Numbered from the stretch's first letter, positions 1-11,035 are shown. The stretch is DNA of 64,000 nucleotides from Balaenoptera acutorostrata (GCF_949987535.1 NC_080079.1:8746001-8810000); one strand, 5' to 3'. Notes: generated by a model not told the origin, from the letters alone. Numbers and translations: made by a program.

Positions 1-540
1 TTCCAAACACTGGAAGCTACATAATTATTGTCCTCAGCAAACCTGGTGATAGTGCTAGAGTCACAATAGCAATTTATCTGCCTAATCCCCCATTCACTAT
101 GGCCCATGACAAGCATCGTGCAGTCGAGGAGGCATTTAATAATGTTCCATTCAAACCCTAGTTTTAAATAACATTAACGCAGTGACACAGGCCCAACAAA
201 GCCCGGGAAATCCAAAGGGGGGTGGGGGGACCAGTCTTGATGCCTGGCATCTGGCCAAGGGTCCCAGGATGACAGGGAGAAGACCCTGGGCTGACACCCT
301 CTCCAATCTGGACCAGGCACAGAAGACGTCATCCCCAAGAGTAGAGTCAGTGGCTGGGCTCTGTGCTGACTCACCTGCCCACCTGGTACCCATCACCCAC
401 TGGAGGTGGTCAGCCTCATTTACAGCTCTTTTTTACACCACAGCTGCGTGGCTTCGACAGCTGCCTGTGGAACGATCTCTGTCTGAGCTCCTAACTCAGT
501 ACCTGACGGTCCACTGGCCACCACATCCCTCCTCGTGTTT
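1..540. other. No recognised gene or repeat
   Basis: Mixed-composition DNA with a G-run near 219-230. I see no repeat hallmark and no convincing exon. The long open frame that begins at 182 runs on into L2-derived sequence downstream and has no recognisable domain, so it is treated as chance. Confidence 0.5.
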
Positions 541-895
541 CACTGACACCTCAGACTCAGCCATCGAAAATTCCGCTCTCATCTCTAAACCTCCATCCCT
601 CGCCCTCGGTTTGCTCCTCAATGAATGGCCTCACCATCTCCCCAGCCAGCCAAGCCCAAAGCCTGGGGGCAGACTCCACACCTCCTTTTCCCAAATATCA
701 CGCGCTCCATTGGTTGGTTGGCAAGCCCCCTGCCATTTCCAGCTCCTCAACATTTTCAAGTCCAGCCCCATGGCCACTGCCCTGGTACAGGCTCTTGAAT
801 CTGACTGTACTGCTGTAACTCCTCCTAGCTGGTTTTCCTGCCTCTAGTTCTTACCTCTTGCAACCAATGCTTCTCAAGACAGTGGGCTTAAAATG
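540..895 (+). repeat. L2 LINE fragment (3' ORF2 region)
   Basis: The stretch follows the order of the L2 3' region in sense orientation: a 'CAATGAATGGCCTCACC' segment, then 'CCAAAGCCTGGGGGCAGACTCC', then a 'GGCCACTGCCCTGGT' segment and 'CTCCTAGCTGGTTTTCCTGCCT'. It is strongly diverged, as expected for a family that stopped moving before placental mammals radiated. The 221-codon open frame at 182-847 overlaps it and is a by-product. Confidence 0.65.
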
Positions 896-1404
896 CGATT
901 CTCAAGTAGTAAATCAGGACTATTTTGAATGAAATACGCAACTCAAAGACAACGCTTGAAAGCAGCCCTGTGAGTGGGGCTGCCCCCTCCAGCGGTAAGA
1001 TTGCGTGGGGTCACTCCGTTGTTTGATAACTGCAAAAACTTTCTGTTATCTTCAGACCCAAGTGCCAGCTGGCCCTGCCATCTCTCTCACAAGTCTCCAG
1101 TCATTCCAGAAGTTTCCCACATGCGTCATGCCCAAAGCTTCAAAATCAGGAAGATTCAAACCCAGGATGCCACGTGTCTCCGTGAACTCCATCTCTGAGC
1201 GATGGGTTGGGGGTAGGGGTGCCTGAAGAAGGGCTCTGGGGTGTGGATTTCACACTAGTCTTTCAACTTCAATTAGCTCCGTCAATTTCCAAATGGAAGA
1301 AGCTGGGACTCTTCTACTAACAAAAGGAAAAGACTGATTCTGCCCCCTACCAAATTCAACAACGCTTTTGAGAGACCTGAGCATAAAGGACTAAGGAGAG
1401 GAGA

Positions 1405-1600
1405 AAACATGGGCTTTAAGTTCAAATGAACTGGGTTCCCGCTGCAGCTGCATCAATACCCAGCTTGGCGTCTTAGGCCAAGAAGTTACTGGGGTTTTCC
1501 ATGCTATTGTCTCAAAATGGGGATGGTAGTAGAATCTGTTGCCTAAGATTGTAGTGAGGGTTAAATCAGTATGCTCATGCCTGCACATTATACCCCCTTC
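1405..1600 (+). repeat. MIR SINE fragment
   Basis: Shows the MIR order in sense orientation: an 'AACTGGGTTCCCGC' B-box-like segment, a 'CAAAATGGGGATGGTAGTAG' core and a 'GTAGTGAGGGTTAAATCAG' downstream part. Old and diverged, with no target-site duplication visible. Confidence 0.6.
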
Positions 1601-1860
1601 TTTGTCTGGCTAACTCCTACTCTCCCTACAGAACCTTACCTTTCATGTCCCATCTCCTAGGACACCTCTCTGCCCCCCAGCGCCCAGAATGGGCTTGAAA
1701 GTCCCCATGCTGGCACTCTTCTTGGCATTTTTCATTCTGGTCTCAGTTGCTTTATTCACCAGCCTCTCATGTGGGACCATGAGCTCCACAGGGTAGGGAC
1801 CGGGGCTTGCCTGTCAGTGTGTCCCTTGCCTGACTCATGCCCATACTAGCTGACTGACTG
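1600..1860 (+). repeat. L2 LINE 3' end fragment
   Basis: Matches the sense L2 3' end: 'TGTCTGGCTAACTCCTACTC' near 1604, a middle part where the family has a Cys/Leu-coding segment, then 'ATGAGCTCCACAGGGTAGGGACC' near 1779-1801. Diverged and truncated. Confidence 0.6.
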
Positions 1861-2238
1861 AGTGCCAGCTCACTGTGCTAAAGCACCTCACACGATGCCT
1901 CAGGTCTCAACAGAAAGCCTCCCCCATCACTGTCCCTTTCCTCTTCTCATCTGCTTGTCACACACTTGGAGTGATTTTTATTTTGTGCCTTGATATCTTC
2001 CATACATTTTTCTTTAAAAGCTAAAGGAAATGCCCCACCTTTAAAAGTTTTATCAAGTACAACCTCCATTACAGATACCTGCATGGGCTCCGGCAGGTCC
2101 CAGATGCCTCTGCCATCTCTGACTGAAGGATACAAAATGGCCTGGCCAGCAATATCACACTCTTCTTGGAGACACCTTCCTGGGCTCTGGGTTTGCCAAC
2201 CATCCAGTGACTGTCTCTGGCCCGCAAGGCGGGTCTGG

Positions 2239-2512
2239 CTGCACCTGCAGATGATACCGAAAACTTGGCCTCTGTGCACCAGTGCCAAATCGAATCCTGG
2301 AGACAGAGTTTTGGGTGAAGTAGAAAAGAATAACTTTGTTGCTTTGCCAGCAAAGGGGGACACAGTTTTCAGGGCAGGAGCCCGCTCTGTCCCCCTTTGC
2401 CTGGCAAAGCAACAAAGTTATTCTTTTCTACTTCACCCAAAACTCTGTCTCTGAGATTTGCTTCAGCACCGATGCACAGAGGCCAAATTTCTGGCATCAC
2501 CTGCAGGTGCAG
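2239..2512. repeat. Inverted pair of LTR 3' ends (palindrome)
   Basis: Two arms of about 127 bp (2239-2365 and 2386-2512) are reverse complements around a 20 bp spacer. In the right arm the order resembles the R-U5 end of a class I (gammaretrovirus-like) endogenous retroviral LTR: a CAACAAAG sequence where AATAAAG would stand, 'CACCCAAAACTCTGTCTC', then 'TGCACAGAGGCC'. The inner ~65 bp of the arms differ by about one indel and one substitution, while the outer ~65 bp differ at roughly one in five positions. Only LTR ends are present; no viral gene is visible. The retroviral assignment is from memory of LTR ends and is moderately sure; the inverted repeat itself is seen directly. Confidence 0.75.
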
Positions 2513-2514
2513 GG

Positions 2515-3185
2515 AGCAATCCTGGCAATGAGATGGGGGCTTGATAGACCATCACGGTTCCCAAGTAGCTGTTATGCTCTGCTGTGGGCATTTTTCTTCA
2601 TGTGCAGGTCATTGATCCAGTCTGCAGGATGGAAGTTTGTGGGCGGGGTGCCTGGGGCACAGTAACCCCCTGCCTGTGTCCATTGGTGAGGCTGGGTCAA
2701 GGCTGAGGAATTGTAGACAGTACACCCCTGAGCTAACCTACCAAGAGACAGGCCAGTTGGATGATTAGGCACCAAATCCCAGCCTTCGTCGGTTGACGGT
2801 GTTGCCTGAGGGGGTTAAATTCCTAGCATGAAGGGCTGCCCAGATGTGGGCTAAACACACTCCCAGCACCCAAGAAAGCTTTCAAGCCAAGAAGCAGAGA
2901 GACTGGAGCAGACGTGGAAGTGGGAGGCTGTCAGTGAGCTGGGAAGTGTCCTTTGCTGCTGCAGAGAACTCAGAAGTAGCCCCAGGAGACTCAGGCCCGG
3001 CCACCAATGGTGTCTACAACACCAAGTACTCCTGCACATGTGACAATCTTAGAGTCAACACATTCTCATTACTATGGTGATGCCTTGTTTACCCAGAGAG
3101 CATCTGCCCAGCAGCTTTAATGTTAAGAAAACTTTAGAAAGCAGCCTAAAAAGTAAAAATATATAGGAGTCACAGAATTCATGTG
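2515..3185. other. No recognised gene; unassigned sequence
   Basis: Between the LTR palindrome and an L2 fragment. The flank next to the right arm could be retroviral leader or plain host DNA; I cannot tell. No exon or clear repeat is visible. Confidence 0.4.
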
Positions 3186-3189
3186 CTGA

Positions 3190-3845
3190 AGTTCATTCAA
3201 CAAATCTGTGACTGCATATCATGTGCCAGGTGTTACACACTAGAGATGCAGTGGAGAACAAGGCAAATCTGCCTCGCCTTTGAGGAGTTAACATTTTATG
3301 AGGAAAGAGCAGTCCCCAAATTGGATATGTACTAAGAATAAAAACAAGGGCCGCCATAGAAAAAGGAGAGGATGGGAGGGGCCACCTTAGTAGGATAGTC
3401 AGGAAAGGTCTCTTTGAGGAGGTGACTTTTAAGCTTAGAACTAAAAGATGTGAAGGAACTAGCTAGACTCACGGTAGGGCAAAGGGTGTTCTGGGCTCAG
3501 GAAGTAGCCTGTGCAAAGGCCCTGGGGCAGGAAAGACCAATGATATTTGAGGAGCTGAAGGATGCCTGATGTGGTCAAAGGGTGTCTGAGCAAAAGGAAA
3601 AGAATAGTCGGGCAGGAGGTTGGAAAAATGGGCAGGGTCAACTCATGGGAAGGCTACCGGCAGGGTTTTGGGCTTTATCCTTGGGGGTAGTGGGGAGCCA
3701 CTGAAGGTTTTAAAGCAGGAAAGGGATGTGCTCTGATATGCAAATCCAAATGACCACAGTGTCTTCTGAGCAGGAAAGAACTGAAGAAGGAGAGGGAGGA
3801 GGAAGTTATGGAAGGCCATGGACAGAATCCAGGTGGGAGAGAAAA
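3190..3845 (-). repeat. L2 LINE fragment, antisense
   Basis: Antisense L2 3' end: 'TCATTCAACAAATCTGTGAC' and 'CATGTGCCAGGTGTTACACAC' near 3194-3241, 'AGGAAAGGTCTCTTTGAGGAGG' near 3401, 'GCAAAGGCCCTGGGGCAGGA' at 3513-3532, then 'GAGCCACTGAAGGTTTTAAAG' near 3695. The same key segment recurs at 53.65 and 54.46 kb in this window. About 650 bp, which is long for an L2 remnant. Confidence 0.75.
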
Positions 3846-3919
3846 TCACCATATTTTATTCATAAAGGAACCCTTCCACCCTTCACCCAAAGGTGACTTA
3901 CTGGTAAGTTACACTCTAT

Positions 3920-4330
3920 TCTAACACCATGGTCATCTTGGCTCCTGGTCCAGAGCACAAGAAAAGTAATTTTAAAAGGACCAGGAGGGGCACTCCAGGG
4001 TGAGTCCCCAAGTAAGTTTGCTGGAAGAAACTAAGGAAGTCACGTAAACCTGAAAAGCAGACTCGAGAACTAAAGTCATTGTAAGGGGCCACTCCGTGCA
4101 GGACCAAACAGCCCCTGCACCTCACCGAAGTGTTCCAGAGGTGCCATCCAATGCCTGGAAGCAGCATTTCCTTGACCTTGGACAGTTCCCCAAGGCTGGG
4201 TTTGCGCATTACTGTTCCAAAGGGCTGGCTCCAAGCACAGTGGCTTATCTTCTCCAGAAAATTCACTCCAGTGCTGAAGGGAGGTGAGCCAATGGTGGAT
4301 GCTCACAGAAGTAGATCCAGTCCCATGGTA
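3920..4330. other. No recognised gene or repeat
   Basis: Unassigned sequence between an L2 and a MIR fragment; no motif or exon structure stands out. Confidence 0.4.
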
Positions 4331-4334
4331 CTCC

Positions 4335-4550
4335 CTGTGCCTGTTCCCAGCACTCTGCAGGCAGTAACTCACTTAACCCCCACAAGAGCCTCGTGAAGTA
4401 GGTACCAGTATCAGCCCCTGTTACAGAGGAGGCAGCCGGGGCTTGGGGATGGTGAGGTGACTTACCCAAGGTCATCCAGGCAGTATGCAGAGGAGCCCGC
4501 ACCAGAATCCAGGCAGTCTGGCTCCAGGGCGCATGGTCTCCTGTGCAGAG
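4335..4550 (-). repeat. MIR SINE, antisense
   Basis: Good antisense MIR order: 'AACTCACTTAACCCCCACAAG', 'GTAGGTACCAGTATCAGCCCC', 'GGTGACTTACCCAAGGTCATCC' and 'CAGGCAGTCTGGCTCCAGGG'. Nearly the whole core plus tRNA-related part is kept. Confidence 0.8.
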
Positions 4551-4824
4551 CTGCTGGCCACACGCATTCTCACCCAGCCCACAAACGCAGAGCTGCTGAG
4601 ATCTCACTGCTTGCAAACCCTCTGCTGGGCACCCGGGGTCCTACCCTGGGAGAGCTGGCCATCTGTTGCCTGGTACAGAAGCGAAGCTGTCAGAGAACAG
4701 CCACGACCCAAGACAAAGTGATCCTCCTTGGCGTTCCTCACTGGGTAACACGCTATGGTTCATTTATCTGTTCCACATTCACGAAGCACCTACTGTTTAC
4801 AAAGTCCTACTTGCAGACCAAAGC

Positions 4825-4965
4825 ACAGGTGCTGGAGTCCGATCCGAGTCCTGTTCTGCTCCTTGCGTGTGTTGTGACCGTGGGCTGCTTGTTTAACTTC
4901 TCTGAGCCTTGGTTTTCTAACTCTAAAATAGACATGGCAAGGGGTGTGATGGGGACTTCAAAAAG
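4825..4965 (+). repeat. MIR SINE fragment
   Basis: Sense MIR: 'CTGGAGTCCGATCCGAGTC', then 'TTAACTTCTCTGAGCCTTGG' and 'TCTAACTCTAAAATAGACATGG'. It lies close to the antisense MIR just upstream and is a separate copy. Confidence 0.65.
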
Positions 4966-5844
4966 AAAAAAAAGAACTGAATGTGAGAGCGGCATGTAAG
5001 CGGTAGAATCCTGGGTCGTTGAGTGGATTTAATTCTGCCAAGCACACATGACTGGAATAGTTGAGGCGCCGGGGGAGAAGTCTCTGGATCCACTTTGGCT
5101 TTTTAGTCCTTTGGGAAAACAAAGCTGACAAAAGTTTTGCAGTTTATAAACGTTAAATATTTGGGTCTTAGGTGCTTAGATGCACAGAGGAGAGGTAGGT
5201 GGAAGGCTCATTTCAGCTGATCCAAATTTCCTTCCATAACTCAAATCTCTGATCCATCCTATTTCCTCCAAGTGAAATCAACTTGATTACCCCCCAATGT
5301 CAGGAACCTCACTGCCTACAAGGCAGTACCTTCTTAGCCGTCCTTTTGCAAGCTCTCTTTCTCATGCTCTGTCTTAAGTGGGTCCATTCCCCACAGCCAC
5401 AGTAACCTGTTAGATGAATGGCCTTCTCTGATACCTCTTACTAAACAATTACAGGTCAGAGGAGGGTCAGGTAGCCGAGGAGAAGTTAAAATCTAGGCCC
5501 TCCACATGTCCCAGATGGAGACCAGGATATTTTAATAAGGGTATGATTTATGATGAAACCTATGCTTCCCTCCTTATTTGAAAATGGTAGCAGGGGCTTT
5601 CTTCGTGTCGGCTATAAGATGGATCAATTCCCCCTTTCATGTTTTTCTGGATACTCTGCTCTTTTTGGGGAAAGGCTGCTTCCCAATAAATAAATAACAG
5701 CAAATCGCAAATAAAATAACACCCCTGTCCTTCCTATCCTGGGGTTACACGTGATTTACCAGGACTGAAATTCACGACCTAACAGCTTCCGAATGGGGCG
5801 GGGGAGGGGACAGGGGAGCAAGCACAGGGGGCCTCTGTAGTGTC

Positions 5845-5945
5845 TGAATCCCAAATACGTGCCTCGAAGGGAAGGGTTTAGTTTCTCTTCTCCCAGAGAA
5901 GAGAAGCAACAGAGAAATAACGATAGTGTGCAGTGAAGGGAACAA
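5845..5945. repeat. Copy 1 of an unassigned dispersed repeat
   Basis: Shares 'ATCCCAAATACGTGCCTC' (5848-5865) exactly with 6837-6854, followed by weaker alignment (AAGGG, CTCCC-GAGAAG, AG-GAAATAA, GTGT-TG). Family unknown; a retroposon or LTR remnant is possible. Confidence 0.5.
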
Positions 5946-6835
5946 AATGAATACATAAGCCCACTATGAGCTGGATTCAAACATTTATTTTACATGAAAG
6001 AGGGCTAATGACATTCAGTAAGATAGAGGAAATCAAAGAGTCACAGCCAGCAGCCACTCTTTTAAACCAGATTTTGAACACAACCCCCCAAGGGCTGTTT
6101 CCACCAATTTTGCAATAAATCACGCACTGACTTTTAGAAGAGACAGATATTTAATTCGTGCATTAGAACCACCGGGCCATGACCGAAGGCTGAGGCCCTG
6201 GCAGCCCACACTCTTCTTGCACAGCCCCTTAAACCACCCGGCTATAAAACGATGCTTTAATTGGGTAATTAAGCACCAGGCAGGCTGCAGGATGAGGGAC
6301 TGATGGCTGACCTTTGGAGCAGAGATCAAAGTTCGAGGGTTAAAGGACTTGCCCCCTTGGGAGCCCACAGCTTCCTCTTCTGCTTCAGGTAGTTAGATTA
6401 TAATTAATTATTTAAACAGACGGATCTGTCCAGGGGTTGAAATACCCGGGTGAGAAGCCAGAGGACCGGAGAGTGTTAATTACCTGCTCTCGGTAGGAGA
6501 CGGAGTCAGCCTCCCGTGTGCATCCGGGAGGGCAGGTGGCAGAGAAGACACAGTGCCACAGGGACTGGTCCCCCAGGCAGCACTCTGGGCCACAGGAAGG
6601 GCTGAGGTCCTACCCCTGAGCCTGGGCGTTCCGACCCCACCCCACATACACGCACTCTGCGTTCATCTGCATATTCAACAGTGAATGTGTGTCCTGGACA
6701 ATCCGACAGCGATCAGAACCTCACAGGGCTCACGATTTGTCCAGTATCACGGAGAGACGAAGTCGTCACGGCCTGATCCAGCTTCCCAGAAGCAGAGAGC
6801 AAAGGACAGGAAATTCCAGTTCTCCGCATTTCCCA

Positions 6836-6935
6836 AATCCCAAATACGTGCCTCTAAGGGGGAGCATCTCGTGTCTCCTCTCCCTGGAGAAGGACTCAGT
6901 AGGGAAATAAAGACGGTGTCTGAGAAGGGGACATG
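6836..6935. repeat. Copy 2 of an unassigned dispersed repeat
   Basis: Pairs with 5845-5945 in the same orientation, 989 bp apart. The strongest identity is at 6837-6854; after that 'GGGAAATAAAGACGGTGTCTG' aligns to a similar stretch of copy 1. The AATAAA inside it is suggestive of an LTR or retroposon but proves nothing. Confidence 0.5.
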
Positions 6936-8034
6936 CACAGACCTCTTTGTGGGGGAAACGGCCCCGGCAGGGAAATCGGGGGCTTCCTGATGGAGTGAGG
7001 AGCTGAGATGCGAAGCATAGGACTGGCAAGGCCCAGCACTTAGGGGAGTCAAAGGCATTCCCAACAGAGGGGACAGCATGAGGGGACTCTCAAGAGAAAG
7101 GAGACCCAGCACTGGAGTGGAGGGGGTGGAGGTGGGAGAAAGGCTGGGGAGGCCCCGAGAGAACCCACTCCTGGATTTACCCCGCCACCATGAGAAAGGC
7201 ACCGAAGGGTTTACATAAGTGTGTGTCGGGTGGGATGGGCAAGTAAGCCGGTCAGATTTGCAAGGTCTCAACAGGACCCGAGTCCAAATCCAAGGCAGAG
7301 GCCCTGGCCCAGCTAGGAAGAAGGATGCAGAGGGTCCAAGCACGCCCATGCCCCTTGCATTTGAAACAGCACACCCTTCTCCCATCCCGTTCCGTTACGG
7401 CTGGCGGCGTGGCAGGTGGGGTGGCAGGGAGCCCAGCCACGGGCAGGTTTGGAACTCCTCTTGTGGAGACCCTGCTGCGAGGGCACCATTGTCCCTGGGC
7501 CCTCTCAGAGCAGCGGAAGAGCAGAGGCTCCACGGGCAGGCCTGCTGGGGGGACCAGGGCCTCTCCTGGCTGCTGGAGAGGCTGCCTTCTGGCCTCTGGA
7601 CCCGGATGACACTGGCTGGTACCAGAGCCTCGTGCAGGAGAACCCAGACCCGGCCTCCCTGTAGCACAGACGCCACACCCACGTCACCACTATGTGCTTC
7701 CATGCCTGCCCCCGCCCCAGACAGCGAGCGCCTTGAGGGTCTCCCTCACCGCGCGCCCTCAGCCCTCAACACATGACCTGGTGGGCAACGTGAATGGCAC
7801 TTTTTAAGTGGCAGCCCTGTCCCCTGCCTGCCACCTCCAATCACTGCTGCTTCGGGGTGGGAGGTGAGGGCTTTCTCCCCATCGGCTGCAGGATCAGCCC
7901 CCAGTCTTAGAAAAATGGCTTCCTGGGCCCGTCTGAGCCAGGCCAATAGGCAACCACGGAGGCTGGGAGGCCAGTGAAGGCCACGCCGGCTGCTGCGGGC
8001 ATGGCCACGTTGCCACAAAGCAGCATCCATCCAT

Positions 8035-8690
8035 AAACAGAAGCTGTGCTGCAGCTCTGTCGGCAGCTGGAAATTCTACCCTGAGCTTGCGCCATAATGA
8101 AAGAGACAATGGAGAGGTTTTTATTCCCCCCAACCCCGCAGGGTAGAGCGCTTGCCCTCAGATATAAATGAGGCACAGGCGCGAGGCTTAGCAAATCCAC
8201 AAATTACAACACCTCTGAGATGCCCATTGTGTCCAAGCTGATTCAAGCAGGTTTGCATGTCCCTGCATCCCCAAAACAATAGCTCAAGTAGTCATCAGAT
8301 GGCCAGAAACCAAAGCCACCATCATTAATATCCAAGAGGTGCTATTAATTAAAGTACCCCTTACCCATTATGTAGAGAGAGCTGCTATTTCTATTTGAAG
8401 CCTGCTAGTTGGATAACTGCTTCCATTAAAACAAAAAACTCACTCTGAGATACGGTTTAACATGCAATTGCTTTGGGGTTTGAGACCGGCTGCCTGCGCA
8501 CGCTGCTGAAACACACACACAACAGATTCTCAGGGCCCGCAGTTCCCAGCATCTATCTGCTCACAGGCTTGCGAGGAAATAAAACACATCCTCCTGAATT
8601 AAACTCCGCTCGCCATAATGGCAGTGCCAAAGCCAGCAAAGGCACGCCAGAGGCTGGAAAATTGGCCAGCACATCAGAAGTCAGTCATTC
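8035..8690. promoter_or_regulatory. Candidate conserved non-coding element
   Basis: Repeat-free block with motif-rich AT segments: 'TAATGAAAGAGACAATGGAG', 'CATCATTAATATCC', 'GCTATTAATTAAAGTACCCC' and 'CTCGCCATAATGG'. Such TAAT-rich, repeat-depleted blocks are typical of enhancers near developmental genes. This is judged by composition only; no alignment was made. Confidence 0.35.
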
Positions 8691-8692
8691 AG

Positions 8693-8885
8693 AAATCTCA
8701 TTCATTCATTCATTTGTTACTTTGTTTGGTTTATTCGTGGTGCATGGGGTTTGTGTACCTACCATGGGGCTGGACCCTGTAACAAGCACTGGAATAGTAC
8801 AGTTAATCAACCAGACCCAGTGCCTGCCCGTGTGGGGCTTACACGGAATCCAGGAACAGAGACAGAAATTAAAGCAGTGACAGCA
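8693..8885 (-). repeat. L2 LINE 3' end, antisense
   Basis: Starts with a CATTCATTCATTCATT tract, then a 'TGGGGCTGGACCCTGTAAC' segment, 'CCCAGTGCCTGCCCGTGTGG' and 'GGAACAGAGACAGAAATTAA', the order of an antisense L2 3' end. Confidence 0.6.
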
Positions 8886-8889
8886 CAAA

Positions 8890-9470
8890 CAAGTAGACCG
8901 GAAGTTCCCAGAATGCAGGGCCCTGCCCACCAGCCGGTGCCTCTGAGACATGAGGGGCTCAGAAATCTGCATGCAGAGCCCCAGGGACCAGCAGGCACCA
9001 AATGTGGTCCCTCGAATTGTCCCCATGTTGTCAACCCTTGGATGGAGTGAGATATTCCAAAGGTCTTTACAATCTGATGAATTCAACTCAAGAGCTATAA
9101 ACTAATACAGAGAGATATGTGAGCAGGTGCTGTACAACCGGGACTGTTTTAAGGACCAGAAAGCCCACCTTGAGCCTCTCTCTGTGCTGGTGATACTTTA
9201 ATTTGAGCATCTGCTGGCTCTCCTGCTGGTCTGCTGTGAGATGCTTGGACAAATTCTGGAAGCAACCAGTCCCCCAAAGCAAGAGGCTGTAGAGACTAGT
9301 GTCTTCCAATCAGCCCCCAGGCCAGGATGAAGGCTGCCCAACTCATCAACAGTGGTGGGGAAAACGTCTTCTCTCAGGACAAACAATGAAACATCAGCCC
9401 ACTCTATGGTATAGGCTGGGGCCAGTCATATAGAACCTGAATCCCAGCTCCTGAGTTTGCAGGATGAGGG
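8890..9470. other. No recognised gene or repeat
   Basis: Unassigned DNA between an L2 end and a purine microsatellite. No exon structure seen. Confidence 0.4.
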
Positions 9471-9477
9471 GTAATTG

Positions 9478-9757
9478 GAAGGAAGGGAGGAAGGAAAGAG
9501 GGAGGGAGGGAAGAAGGAAGGAAGGAAGGAAGGAGGGAAGGAAGGAAGGAAGGAAGGAATTGAGGGAGGAAGGGAGGGAGGAAAGAAGACGGGAGGGGAG
9601 GGAGGAGTAGAAGGAGGATGGAAGGGAGGGAGGGAGGGAAGGAAGGAAGGAAGGAAGGGAGGGAGGGAGGGAGGGAGGGAAGGAAGGAAGGAAGGGAGGG
9701 AGGGAGGGAGGGAGGGAGGAAGGAAGGGAGGGAGGGAGGGAGGGAGGAAGGAAGGAA
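9478..9757 (+). repeat. (GGAA)n/(GGGA)n purine microsatellite
   Basis: About 280 bp of almost pure purines on the plus strand built from GGAA, GGGA and GGGAGGA units, broken by short interruptions near 9558-9567 and 9588-9625. It gives long Gly/Arg/Glu/Lys open frames on this strand and Pro/Ser/Phe/Leu frames on the other; these are artefacts. Confidence 0.95.
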
Positions 9758-9899
9758 AAAAGTCCAGGTCCATTTTGTTCAGCGACAAATTCACTGCTTG
9801 ACACACACTGGGCACTCGACAAATATTTTTTAGAGGAGAAATAGATGAAGTCAGTAGATACAACCAAGGTTAATCTAAACTTGTTATAAAATTCCCTTT

Positions 9900-10500
9900 C
9901 AGTATAGTATAAACTGCAAAATCATTGATTCACTAGTATTATTCCATGAGAACAAATGATTGCTGATGAAAGCCACTGCAGGTGATAAAGGAACTTGAAA
10001 GGCAAAGGCTGCCAGCTTTGGGTTTGGAAGCAGCTGCGTCCTTAATTACGTTGCCTGATTTATACTCTATTAAATCTGTATATAAGTAACCCATTTCTCT
10101 GAAAGCATTTAAACCTCTTATATTCCACCAAACACAGTGCTTTTATTTGAAATAAATGTATCCAGCTCTTTGGGGAACATATGGTATATTTCTCTCTTAT
10201 TAATAATTCAGTTCAAATGAGCAAAAATTAGTTGGTGCAGTTACGGCTGATTTTGTCCTGAAAAGATCCGCATTAATTTTAGACATTTTGTAAATTGGGC
10301 TATTAAATAAAAGCATTATATGTGAATTACCCTTTAAATTTTAAGCAACTTGGTAGTTTAATGGTATTTTCTAGTCAGATTCATTTTCAATCTTTAAAAA
10401 ATTATAGTCATTATGGTAAGACAAATTTTTGAAACCTGCTCCTTCTATCCAATTACATATTGTTCTAATAAGTAAACTAGAAAACTTTTATGTTCTCATT
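9900..10500. promoter_or_regulatory. Candidate conserved non-coding element
   Basis: Repeat-free, AT-rich block with many TAAT and TTTAAA motifs: 'CCTTAATTACGTTGCCTG' near 10030, 'TCTTATTAATAATTCAG' near 10196, 'CCGCATTAATTTTAGAC' near 10268. It looks like a developmental enhancer. Inferred from composition and absence of repeats. Confidence 0.4.
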
Positions 10501-11035
10501 TCAGTGCTCAGTCCTGCTTTGCTCCCTCTTTTGCTGGCATCAGTCTTCTGAGACGTTGCCTAGAGGGAGGCTGGTCCTGCCTGAGAAGCTCTGATGAGGG
10601 GCCGGGCTCTGGGGGAGCTGAGTTCATCCAGGAGGGGATTTATCATGAAGCTCCCGAGTTCGTCTTTAGGGTCATTAGCTCTCTGCTGATGGGGTCTCCT
10701 CTCTGGATGGTGATAATTCCTCACTAATGGTGCAGAGCTCTGGGCCTGCGGAAAAGCCAGCAAGGCCCCAGCCAGGCAGTTTTGCTGGAAAGGCCAAGGG
10801 GTCCTAACTGGCAAGGGAGATGTCAGTTATAGAAGATGAATACAGAGTTCATCAGCTCTGCACTCAAGCCTGGCAGAGAGCACCAAGGCCAGGCCCACTC
10901 AGTGGTCCCTCCCCAGCCCCCCGGGAGCGGCAGGGCAGGTACGTGAAGGCCCAGTGGTCCTCCTGAGGAACTTCCCTTGTTTGGTCTCATTCAGAGGGCC
11001 TGGGAGGAATGACAGGGCTCTGGAGATGGCTAATA
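10501..11035. other. No recognised gene or repeat
   Basis: GC-moderate DNA following the AT-rich block; an 84-codon frame on the minus strand has no recognisable domain. Confidence 0.4.

Larger units (their letters stand above)
4966..8030. other. Gene-free segment, mostly unassigned
   Basis: About 3 kb without a recognised gene. It holds a pair of diverged ~100 bp copies (listed separately) and a GC-rich part at about 7200-8030. Open frames up to 212 codons between 6747 and 7776 occur on both strands in the same GC-rich DNA, lack domains and have biased composition, so I reject them as genes. Confidence 0.4.

Noticed and set aside
182..847. 221-codon open frame on the plus strand
   Set aside because: Its second half follows L2 LINE sequence, it has no domain and no plausible splice or promoter context.
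2239..2512. Complete endogenous retrovirus
   Set aside because: Only LTR-end fragments are present, in inverted order, with no internal genes or primer-binding region that I can support.
6747..7776. Open frames of 185-212 codons on opposite strands
   Set aside because: GC-rich DNA gives overlapping frames on both strands; no domain, conserved motif or exon pattern seen.
9394..9867. Long open frames on both strands (proline/serine-rich and glycine/arginine/glutamate-rich)
   Set aside because: They are translations of the purine microsatellite.
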